Source: Cyanobacteria bacterium M_DeepCast_200m_mx_001
Lineage (GTDB): Bacteria > Cyanobacteriota > Cyanobacteriia > PCC-6307 > Cyanobiaceae
Direction of reading: 5' to 3'
Assembly: GCA_016882415.1 (NCBI GenBank)
Contig: VGQL01000007.1
Location: 1-37,416, forward strand
Length of the DNA: 37,416 bases
Shown here: positions 31,840 to 37,416 of the stretch, piece after piece
How the letters are laid out: each line of letters opens with the position of its first letter
How positions within the stretch are numbered: position 1 is the stretch's first letter
Translations under genes and position numbers: made by a program
The notes under the pieces: generated by a model
The model's input: only the letters and a program-made list of their open reading frames with translations
Database searches by the model: none
What the model was told of the DNA's origin: nothing

Positions 31840-31985
31840 GGGAGAAGCATCGCCGCCGGTGCGCGCTTGTCGCCGGTTGCAGCAATCGCGGCCCTTGGGG
31901 TGTGGGATTGCTCACCGAAAGATCACTGTTGGTATCGCTGACGCCCCTCTCGCCACCGCCGTTCACCCAAGTCGAATCCCCTCGT

Positions 31986-31991
31986 TAGCGT
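31986..31991 (+). promoter_or_regulatory. Candidate -10 (TAGCGT) of ctaA-ctaB inside a TAGCGTGCG box
   Basis: CGTTAGCGTGCGACC, 26 nt before the ctaA ATG; with TTCACC 18 nt upstream. GTAGGAGCGGCCC before the start holds a possible Shine-Dalgarno (AGGAG). Confidence 0.45.
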
Positions 31992-32017
31992 GCGACCAGT
32001 CGCGGTAGGAGCGGCCC

Positions 32018-32956
32018 ATGACGAGCATCGGACTGGGTTCAGCGACGCCGCTGCGCGCACGGCTGGCGGCCCTCAGCGCCCACCTGCTGGTGGCCCTGGT
32101 GGCCCTGGTGGCGATCGGTGGGGCCACCCGGGTGATGGAGGCTGGGCTGGCCTGCCCCGATTGGCCGCTCTGTTACGGCTCCCTGCTGCCCGGCCGGCAG
32201 ATGAACTTGCAGGTGTTCCTGGAGTGGTTCCACCGCCTGGATGCCTTTGTGGTGGGGGTGGGCCTGGTGGTGCTGGCGGCCGTGAGTTGCTGGTGCCGGC
32301 GCCAGCTGCCGGCGCTGGTGCCCGCCCTGAGCCTCGCCGCGGTGGCCCTGGTGGCCCTGCAGGGAACCCTGGGGGCCCTCACGGTCACGTTGCTGCTCCC
32401 GTTTTCGGTGGTCACCGCCCACCTGGTGACGGCCCTGCTGCTGGTGGCCCTGCTCAGTGCCTGCACCCAGGCCCTGTGGCTGGCGCCCCGGCAGGCGACC
32501 CCCGCCCCAACGGCTCCCCAGGGGTTGGCGTCCGCGTGGCCATGGCTCACGGCCGGGGTGGCGCTGCTGGTGCTGCTGCAGTGTGCCCTCGGGGGCCTGA
32601 TGGCCAGCCAGTGGGCGGCGGGTTCCTGCCTCGCCTCCGGTGACGGCTGCGGCTGGTTGTGGGCCCATCGCCTCGGCGCCCGGGGGGCAGGCCTGGCGGT
32701 GCTGGCCCTGGCGGGGGGCGGTTTGTGGTGGCGCCCGCAGGAGCGCCCCCTGGCGGCCCTGGCGGCAGCCCTGGTGCTGGGGCAGATCGCCCTGGGGGTT
32801 GTGGCCCTGCGCCTCAGCCTCAGCGTGCCCGCCGTCACCGTGGCCCATCAGATCGGTGCCGCCCTGCTGGTGGCCGTGCTGGCCGCCCTGGTGGTGCGCA
32901 GCCGCCCCATCGCTGGCCCGGCTGGTCCGATCCTTCGCCTTCAAGCCCATGGTTAG
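32018..32956 (+). CDS. ctaA: Heme A synthase (COX15/CtaA)
   Basis: 312 residues, eight TM helices in two halves. It oxidises heme O to heme A. The heme-binding histidines are visible: [11 protein letters not shown] (E-x2-HR), [11 protein letters not shown] in the first half and [23 protein letters not shown] in the second. A conserved Cys pair sits in [17 protein letters not shown] lies before the ATG. Divergent from ctaCDE. Overlaps ctaB by eight bases. Confidence 0.93.
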   Translation: MTSIGLGSATPLRARLAALSAHLLVALVALVAIGGATRVMEAGLACPDWPLCYGSLLPGRQMNLQVFLEWFHRLDAFVVGVGLVVLAAVSCWCRRQLPALVPALSLAAVALVALQGTLGALTVTLLLPFSVVTAHLVTALLLVALLSACTQALWLAPRQATPAPTAPQGLASAWPWLTAGVALLVLLQCALGGLMASQWAAGSCLASGDGCGWLWAHRLGARGAGLAVLALAGGGLWWRPQERPLAALAAALVLGQIALGVVALRLSLSVPAVTVAHQIGAALLVAVLAALVVRSRPIAGPAGPILRLQAHG

Positions 32957-33980
32957 TGCACCGCCCGTCGGCGCCGCCACGCCGCTTCCCCTCAGCCGCG
33001 AGCAGGTGGTGCCTTCCCGCGCCAAGGTGCGGCTGCCCGCCTGGTTGGAGATCGCCAAGCCGCGGCTGATCCCGCTGCTGCTGGCCACCACCCTCGGGGG
33101 CATGGCCCTCTCGGAGGGCTGGCCCCTGCCGCCCCTGCGGCTGGCCTGCACCCTGGGGGGCGGTGCCCTCGCCGCCGCCGCCGCCGGGGTGCTCAATTGC
33201 CTCTGGGAGCAGGAGCTGGATGGGCGGATGCTGCGCACCAGCGGCCGCGCCCTGCCCTCCGGGCGCCTGTCGGTGGGCACCGCCTTTGCCATCGCCGTGG
33301 CCCTGGCCCTGGCGGCCGCCACCCTGCTGGTGGGGGGGGTGAACTGTCTGGCGGCCAGCCTGTCGCTGCTGGGCCTGTGCAGCTATGTGCTGCTCTACAC
33401 GGTGCTGCTCAAGCCCCGCACCCCTCAGAACATCGTGATCGGCGGGGTGGCCGGCGCCATCCCACCCCTGGTGGGGGCCGCCGCCGCCAGCGGCCATCTG
33501 GGCCTGGGCAGCTGGTGGCTGTTTGCCCTGGTGATGGCCTGGACCCCCGCCCATTTCTGGGCCCTGGCCCTGCTGCTCAAGGACGACTACCGCTCCGTTG
33601 GCATCCCGATGCTGCCGGTGGTCAAGGGCAGCACCGTCACCGCCCGCAGCATCGGCGTCTATGCCTGGGCCACGGCGTTGCTCAGCCTGCTGGGGGTGTG
33701 GACCTTGCCCAGCGGCGGGCTGCTCTACGGCGTGCTGCTGTTGCCCTTCAACGCCCGCCTGCTGCAGATGGCCTGGGGCCTGCGCCGTCAGCCGGAGGAC
33801 CTGCAGCGGGCCAAGGGGTTGTTCCGCTGGTCGATCCTCTATCTGTTTGGGCTCTGCCTGCTGCTGATGCTGGCCCGCCTGCCGGCGGGGGAGCAGTTCA
33901 GCCGCCAGGGCCTCGACCTGTTGGCCCTGCTGGGGTCCGGCGATGCAGCCTCCACCCTGGCCGCGCCCGCGGTGGGGTGA
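32949..33980 (+). CDS. ctaB: Protoheme IX farnesyltransferase (heme O synthase)
   Basis: 343 residues, ATG 32949 within the end of ctaA. A UbiA-family membrane prenyltransferase with about nine helices that adds farnesyl to heme b. Key parts: [16 protein letters not shown]; the first prenyl-diphosphate site [23 protein letters not shown], where the usual first Asp is Glu (N-x3-E-x3-D); [13 protein letters not shown]; and [11 protein letters not shown] with [15 protein letters not shown] as the second site. Its partner CtaA is just upstream, and it serves the divergent ctaCDE oxidase. Confidence 0.93.
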   Translation: MVSAPPVGAATPLPLSREQVVPSRAKVRLPAWLEIAKPRLIPLLLATTLGGMALSEGWPLPPLRLACTLGGGALAAAAAGVLNCLWEQELDGRMLRTSGRALPSGRLSVGTAFAIAVALALAAATLLVGGVNCLAASLSLLGLCSYVLLYTVLLKPRTPQNIVIGGVAGAIPPLVGAAAASGHLGLGSWWLFALVMAWTPAHFWALALLLKDDYRSVGIPMLPVVKGSTVTARSIGVYAWATALLSLLGVWTLPSGGLLYGVLLLPFNARLLQMAWGLRRQPEDLQRAKGLFRWSILYLFGLCLLLMLARLPAGEQFSRQGLDLLALLGSGDAASTLAAPAVG

Positions 33981-33986
33981 GCTTTC

Positions 33987-33992
33987 TAGATT
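33987..33992 (+). promoter_or_regulatory. Candidate -10 (TAGATT) before the ABC-2 exporter genes
   Basis: TTTCTAGATTTGAG in the 36-bp gap after ctaB. Start site near 33999, leader about 18 nt to TTG 34017. Confidence 0.3.
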
Positions 33993-34016
33993 TGAGCCTC
34001 GTCGGGCCGAAGGGGG

Positions 34017-35069
34017 TTGTCAGCGGTGCAGGGTGCGGGGGCCGGTCCGGTGATTGAGCTGCAGGACATCCGCAAGCGCTACGGCAAGGGTGACCGCGCC
34101 GTGGAGGCGCTGCGGGGCCTCGACCTGGCGGTGCCCCAGGGGTGCCTCTACGGCCTGCTGGGGCCCAACGGGGCCGGCAAGACCACCACGCTGCGGATTC
34201 TGGCCACCCTGCTGGCCCCCTGCAGCGGTGTGGTGCGGGTGGCGGGCCTGGATGCCCTGGCGGATCCGCGGGGCGTGCGGGAGCGACTGGGCTACGTGGC
34301 CCAGGAGGTGGCGCTCGACAAAATCCTCAGCGGCCGGGAGCTGCTGGCCCTGCAGGGTGATCTTTATCACCTGCCCCGCCAGCAGCGCGATGGGCGCATC
34401 GCTGAGCTGATCAGCCTGCTGGGGATGGAGGGCTGGATCGACCGCCGCTGCGGCACCTACTCCGGAGGCATGCGTCGCCGCCTGGATTTGGCCTCGGGTC
34501 TGCTGCATCGCCCCCAGGTGCTGGTGCTGGATGAGCCCACCGTGGGCCTCGACATCGAAAGCCGTGCCGCCATCTGGCAGGTGCTGCGGCAGCTGCGCGA
34601 TCAGGGCACCACGGTGCTGCTCAGCAGCCACTACCTGGAGGAGGTGGATGCCCTGGCGGATCACCTGGCGATCATTGAGGACGGCCGCGTGATCGCCGCC
34701 GGCCGTCCCCAGGAGCTCAAGGCGGCCCTCGGCGGTGACCGGGTCACCCTGCGGGTGCGGGAGTTCAGCGATGAACCGGAAGCCCTGCGGGTGCAGCAGC
34801 TGGTGCAGGCCTGCCCCGGCGTGCGCCAGGTGGTGGTGAACCGCGCCCAGGGCTATTCCCTCAACCTGGTGGTGGAGCACGACGGTGTGGTGGAGCAGCT
34901 GCGCCGCCAGCTGAGCGAGGCCTCCCTGCCGGTGTTTGCCCTGGCCCAGAGCCGCCCCAGCCTCGATGACGTCTACCTGCAGGCCACCGGCCGCACGCTG
35001 ATGGATGCGGAGCTGGCGGTGGCCGGTAGCCGTGATGCCAAGGCGGAGCGCAAGCAGGCCATGCGCTGA
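34017..35069 (+). CDS. ABC-2 type exporter ATP-binding protein (DrrA-like)
   Basis: 350 residues; TTG 34017 as start, with GTG 34026 or GTG 34050 as alternatives. Walker [12 protein letters not shown]-loop [11 protein letters not shown], signature [15 protein letters not shown], Walker [13 protein letters not shown], switch His in [11 protein letters not shown]. The C-terminal 100 residues ([22 protein letters not shown]) are the usual DrrA regulatory tail. The permease follows 41 bp later. Located right after ctaA-ctaB, as I recall also in other picocyanobacteria, but substrate is unknown. Confidence 0.9.
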   Translation: MSAVQGAGAGPVIELQDIRKRYGKGDRAVEALRGLDLAVPQGCLYGLLGPNGAGKTTTLRILATLLAPCSGVVRVAGLDALADPRGVRERLGYVAQEVALDKILSGRELLALQGDLYHLPRQQRDGRIAELISLLGMEGWIDRRCGTYSGGMRRRLDLASGLLHRPQVLVLDEPTVGLDIESRAAIWQVLRQLRDQGTTVLLSSHYLEEVDALADHLAIIEDGRVIAAGRPQELKAALGGDRVTLRVREFSDEPEALRVQQLVQACPGVRQVVVNRAQGYSLNLVVEHDGVVEQLRRQLSEASLPVFALAQSRPSLDDVYLQATGRTLMDAELAVAGSRDAKAERKQAMR

Positions 35070-35110
35070 CCCCGAGTCCCCGTTGTTGTTCCGCCGTTGA
35101 TTCCACCGCC

Positions 35111-35977
35111 ATGACCAGCGCCGTCCCCTCCCTGCTCAGTCCCGATGGCAGCCAGTCCCCACCGCGCTCGGCGGCGGCGGACCTGGCCCAGGAAACCTTG
35201 GCCCTCTGCCGGCGCCTGTTCCTGCAGCTGCTGCGCCGCCCCTCCACCCTGGTGGCCGGGGTGCTGCAGCCCCTGATCTGGCTGGTGCTGTTCGGGGCCC
35301 TGTTCGCCAATGCCCCCGCCGGCCTGCTGCCCGATGGCCTCAGCTATGGCCGCTTCCTGGGGGCTGGGGTGATCGTGTTCACCGCCTTCAGTGCCGCCCT
35401 CAATGCCGGCCTGCCGGTGATGTTTGATCGGGAATTCGGCTTCCTCAATCGCCTGCTGGTGGCGCCCCTGCGCTCCCGCAGCTCGATCGTGTTGGCCTCC
35501 GTGCTCTACATCACGGCGTTGAGCCTGGTGCAGAGCCTGGCGATCATGGCCACGGCCGCCGCCCTGGGCTACGGCTGGCCCGGGGGCGGTGGCCTGCTGC
35601 TGGTGCTGGTGACGTTGCTGCTGCTGGTGTTCGCCGTGACCGGCCTCAGCCTGGGCCTGGCCTTCGCCCTGCCGGGCCACATCGAGCTGATCGCGGTGAT
35701 CTTTGTGGCCAACCTGCCCCTGCTGTTCGCCAGCACCGCCCTGGCGCCGCTGACCTTCATGCCCCCCTGGCTGGGGTGGCTGGCGGCCCTGAATCCCCTT
35801 ACCTTCGCCATTGAACCGATACGGGCCGCCTACGCGGGCCAGTTCTCCCTCTCCGCCGTGGTGTTGCAGGCCCCCTATGGGGATGTGACCGCCAGTGGTT
35901 GTCTGGGGGTGCTGGCGGTGCTGGCGGTGGGCCTGTTTCTGCTGATCCGGCCGCTGCTGGATCGCAAGCTCTCCTGA
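35111..35977 (+). CDS. ABC-2 type transporter permease (DrrB-like)
   Basis: 288 residues. After a polar N-terminus, six TM helices: STLVAGVLQPLIWLVLFGALFA, YGRFLGAGVIVFTAFSAALNAG, IVLASVLYITALSLVQSLAIMATA, GGGLLLVLVTLLLLVFAVTGLSLG, IAVIFVANLPLLFASTALAPL and the last near GCLGVLAVLAVGLFLLI. The coupling segment MFDREFGFLNRLLVAPLRSRS is the ABC-2 hallmark, and LNPLTFAIEPIRAAY is also characteristic. Paired with the ATPase gene upstream. Exports an unidentified compound. Confidence 0.9.
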   Translation: MTSAVPSLLSPDGSQSPPRSAAADLAQETLALCRRLFLQLLRRPSTLVAGVLQPLIWLVLFGALFANAPAGLLPDGLSYGRFLGAGVIVFTAFSAALNAGLPVMFDREFGFLNRLLVAPLRSRSSIVLASVLYITALSLVQSLAIMATAAALGYGWPGGGGLLLVLVTLLLLVFAVTGLSLGLAFALPGHIELIAVIFVANLPLLFASTALAPLTFMPPWLGWLAALNPLTFAIEPIRAAYAGQFSLSAVVLQAPYGDVTASGCLGVLAVLAVGLFLLIRPLLDRKLS

Positions 35978-35990
35978 CCCCTCCCCCGCC

Positions 35991-36359
35991 GTGACGCCGC
36001 GTCCCGCTCCGCCCCTTTCCCCCCAGGCCCGCCGCCAGGCCCACCAGGCGGCCTTGCGGGAGGCCCTGGGCCGGCGCGATGCGGCTGGGGTGGAGCGGTT
36101 GCTGGGCCAATGGGTGCACCGCCAGGGCCACCCGGCCCTGCAGGCGCTGCTGCAGGAGCTGGGTCAGGCGGATCCCGAGGCCATGGCCTGGTGGCAGGGG
36201 CATCAGCAGGGGGCCGCTGCGCCCGCGGCCACCGTGCCGGAGTCCAGGCCTGCGCCCCCGCAGCCGAAACCAGCCCCCATCACCCCCCAGGCCAACCCGG
36301 AGTTGGCCCGCCTGCGCTCCTGGCTGCCGGATCGGGTGGAGCGCCGCCGTGCGGCTTGA
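35991..36359 (+). CDS. Hypothetical protein, 122 aa
   Basis: GTG start, 13 bp after the permease gene. Residues 10-70 are predicted helical with Arg/Gln-rich heptads (RRQAHQAALREALGRRDAAGVERLL, then HPALQALLQELG and PEAMAWWQGHQQG). A Pro/Ala-rich linker (PESRPAPPQPKPAPITPQ) leads to a short basic end (ELARLRSWLPDRVERRRAA). I do not recognise it. Its end overlaps the NanE-like gene by 11 bp in another frame, so the two are likely translated together. Confidence 0.55.
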   Translation: MTPRPAPPLSPQARRQAHQAALREALGRRDAAGVERLLGQWVHRQGHPALQALLQELGQADPEAMAWWQGHQQGAAAPAATVPESRPAPPQPKPAPITPQANPELARLRSWLPDRVERRRAA

Positions 36360-37038
36360 GCGCCAGCGCCTGCAGGGCGGCCTGATCGTGTCGGTGCAGG
36401 CGCCGGAGGGCTCCCCCATGCGCCACAACGATGTGATCGCCGCCATGGCGGAGGCCAGCCTCAACAATGGGGCCGTGGGGGTGCGGTTGGAAAGCCCGGA
36501 GCACATCGGTGCCGTGCGGCGCCGCTGCCCAGAGGCCCTGATCATCGGCCTGTGGAAGCGCACGTTCCCCGGCAGTTCCGTGTACATCACCCCCCGCTGG
36601 CAGGAGATCCAGGCGGTGTGGGCCGCCGGGGCCGATGTGATCGCCCTGGATGCCACCGAGCGGGTACGCCCCGATGGGGAGGAGCTGGCCACCCTGGTGC
36701 GCCGCGCCCGTGAGGAGCTGGGGGCACCCTTGATGGCCGACATCGACAGCACGGCCAACGGCCTGCGGGCCGCGGAGTTGGGGTGCCCCTGGGTGGGCAC
36801 CACCCTCTACGGCTACACCGAGGCCACGGCCCAGCAGGCTCCTCCGGCCTGGGGGCTGTTGCCTGAGCTGCGCCGGCAGCTGCCCGCCGACACCCTGCTG
36901 ATCTGCGAGGGGGGCATCGCCAGTGCCCCGCAGGCCCGCCAGGCCCTGGAGGCCGGCGCCGATGCGGTGGTGGTGGGTACCGCCATCACCGGGGTGGATC
37001 TGCAGGTGGCGGCCTACCGGCGCCAGCTGGAGGCCTAG
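36349..37038 (+). CDS. nanE: NanE-like N-acetylmannosamine-6-phosphate 2-epimerase
   Basis: 229 residues from GTG 36349. TIM-barrel epimerase. GGLIVSVQAPEGSPM, NNGAVGVRLESPEHIGAVR, IIGLWKRTFPGSSVYITPRWQEIQAV (with the catalytic Lys in GLWKR), ADVIALDATERVRPDG, LMADIDSTANGLRAAELGCPWVGTTLYGYTE and ICEGGIASAPQARQALEAGADAVVVGTAI match the family. NanE normally links ManNAc-6-P to GlcNAc-6-P; no nanA, nanK or nagA/B is nearby, so a separate sugar-nucleotide role is possible. Overlaps the unknown protein upstream. Confidence 0.82.
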   Translation: MRLERQRLQGGLIVSVQAPEGSPMRHNDVIAAMAEASLNNGAVGVRLESPEHIGAVRRRCPEALIIGLWKRTFPGSSVYITPRWQEIQAVWAAGADVIALDATERVRPDGEELATLVRRAREELGAPLMADIDSTANGLRAAELGCPWVGTTLYGYTEATAQQAPPAWGLLPELRRQLPADTLLICEGGIASAPQARQALEAGADAVVVGTAITGVDLQVAAYRRQLEA

Positions 37039-37055
37039 CCGCCGCTCAAAACGCC

Positions 37056-37084
37056 CGGCCTGCAGGCCGTTTGCTGTGGCCGGG
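37056..37084 (+). terminator. Possible terminator/alternating hairpins after nanE
   Basis: CGGCC-TGCA-GGCCG (37056-37069) is followed by TTT and could terminate transcription weakly. A second 7-bp stem, CCCGGCC (37054-37060) with GGCCGGG (37078-37084), is mutually exclusive with the first. Confidence 0.4.
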
Positions 37085-37122
37085 AAGGGAAGCTGAAGCC
37101 TGGGCCACCGGATCGGAATTGC

Positions 37123-37135
37123 CCCCACAGTGGGG
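37123..37135. other. Short hairpin CCCCA-CAG-TGGGG
   Basis: 5-bp stem with 3-nt loop in the 151-bp gap between nanE and the last gene; otherwise the gap shows no recognisable RNA. Confidence 0.25.
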
Positions 37136-37177
37136 AGGTCTCACCAGTCTCGTCCGTTGAGATGCTGCCCTGTTGCC

Positions 37178-37183
37178 AGGAGG
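37178..37183 (+). promoter_or_regulatory. Full Shine-Dalgarno AGGAGG deciding the start of the last gene
   Basis: AGGAGG followed by six bases and GTG 37190. Most other starts in the window lack a recognisable Shine-Dalgarno, so this one stands out and fixes the start. Confidence 0.7.
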
Positions 37184-37189
37184 TGTGCC

Positions 37190-37384
37190 GTGGCCTCTCC
37201 CCGCCTGTTGTCATTGCTGCCCATGGCCCTCGGGGGGCTGTTGCTCACCACGGGGCCGGCGGTGGGGCTGTCGCTCGACGACCTTCAGTCCCTGAACCGG
37301 GAGCTGGGGCGCCTCTGCAGTGATCCGCCGCGGCAGGCCCTGGCGGTCTGCCGGATCCACGCCCGGCTGGTGCGGGCGATGTAG
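37190..37384 (+). CDS. Small secreted protein with two cysteines, 64 aa
   Basis: GTG start set by the AGGAGG six bases upstream. Signal peptide: MASPRLLSLLPMALGG followed by LLLTTGPAVGLS, with cleavage likely near AVG/L. The mature part is about 38 residues (LDDLQSLNRELGRLCSDPP, then ALAVCRIHARLVRAM) and is helical, with two Cys that could form a disulfide in the periplasm. No family is recognised. A GC hairpin (GGGGC-GGCT-GCCCC, 37384-37397) begins at the last base of the stop codon. Confidence 0.65.
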   Translation: MASPRLLSLLPMALGGLLLTTGPAVGLSLDDLQSLNRELGRLCSDPPRQALAVCRIHARLVRAM

Positions 37385-37397
37385 GGGCGGCTGCCCC
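37384..37397 (+). terminator. GC hairpin at the end of the last gene
   Basis: GGGGC-GGCT-GCCCC begins on the last base of the stop codon. No T-run is visible before the window ends, so termination is uncertain. Confidence 0.3.
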
Positions 37398-37416
37398 CGG
37401 GGATCACATCATCCCG

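Larger units (their letters stand above)
31812..32017. promoter_or_regulatory. ctaC/ctaA divergent control region
   Basis: 206 bp with no gene. It holds CGCACGCTA (31831-31839) and its inverted copy TAGCGTGCG (31986-31994), each about 20-30 nt from the nearer start codon. TTCACC at 31962-31967 could be the ctaA -35 (spacer 18 nt). The middle shows no ORF or RNA I can recognise. Confidence 0.55.

Noticed and set aside
1-37416. HIP1 octamer (GCGATCGC), CRISPR repeats, insertion sequences, tRNA genes
   Set aside because: None were spotted by eye. Near-misses to HIP1 (GCGATCGT) occur at two places. A computed search would be needed to be certain, but nothing suggested a mobile or repeat-rich region.

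Overview
The window looks like a chromosomal segment of a high-GC picocyanobacterium (Cyanobium or freshwater Synechococcus type). The evidence is the gene content: ycf46-like AAA ATPase, DUF2808 proteins, cyAbrB, Vipp1/PspA, NdhB of the photosynthetic NDH-1 complex, the cyanobacterial rpmH-rnpA-PH-yidC order, and a short SppA2-type peptidase. Coding is dense (about 40 genes). No intergenic gap exceeds about 210 bp, and many neighbours overlap by ATGA, GTGA, TTGA or TGATG. I found no rRNA, tRNA, insertion sequence, CRISPR array or prophage. It reads as core chromosome rather than an accessory island.

Layout. (1) 1-7787, minus strand: read 5' to 3', sppA, aroH and two tandem DUF2808 secreted proteins, then rpmH, rnpA, a PH-domain membrane protein, yidC, a DUF177 protein, a ycf46-like ATPase, a 53-residue membrane protein and a class-V aminotransferase/C-S lyase that runs off the left edge. 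This is a ribosome, RNase P and membrane-insertion block. (2) 7835-11779, plus: EamA transporter, GT4 glycosyltransferase, GT83/ArnT-like membrane glycosyltransferase. This is the most system-like unit in the window. (3) 11773-16607: dciA-like gene (minus), then vipp1/pspA, thioredoxin, aminotransferase, birA and an M23 peptidase (plus). (4) 16604-18888, minus: ndhB and a LolD/MacB-type ATPase. (5) 19007-25031, plus: topA, a lipoprotein, DUF2232, cobT-like, and a PotD-like Tat lipoprotein. (6) 25035-28530: a BFN nuclease and an Fe-S aldo/keto reductase (minus), ribE and an HdeD-like protein (plus), and a cyAbrB regulator (minus). (7) 28647-36000: ctaCDE (minus), divergent from ctaA-ctaB and an ABC-2 exporter (plus). 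The divergent arms encode the aa3 oxidase subunits and the heme A pathway that serves them. (8) 35991-37384: an unknown protein overlapping a NanE-like epimerase, then a small secreted protein.

Regulation seen in sequence: several intergenic regions carry a TAGnnT hexamer (TAGGGT, TAGCGT, TAGTCT, TAGATT) at a position fitting a -10 element. At two genes it sits so close to the start codon that leaderless transcripts are predicted. All four convergent gene pairs end within 7 bp of each other. Most functions are well-known families. The stronger leads are the EamA-GT4-GT83 operon, the mirror-image TAGCGTGCG boxes between ctaC and ctaA, the chorismate mutase active-site substitutions, and the predicted leaderless genes.
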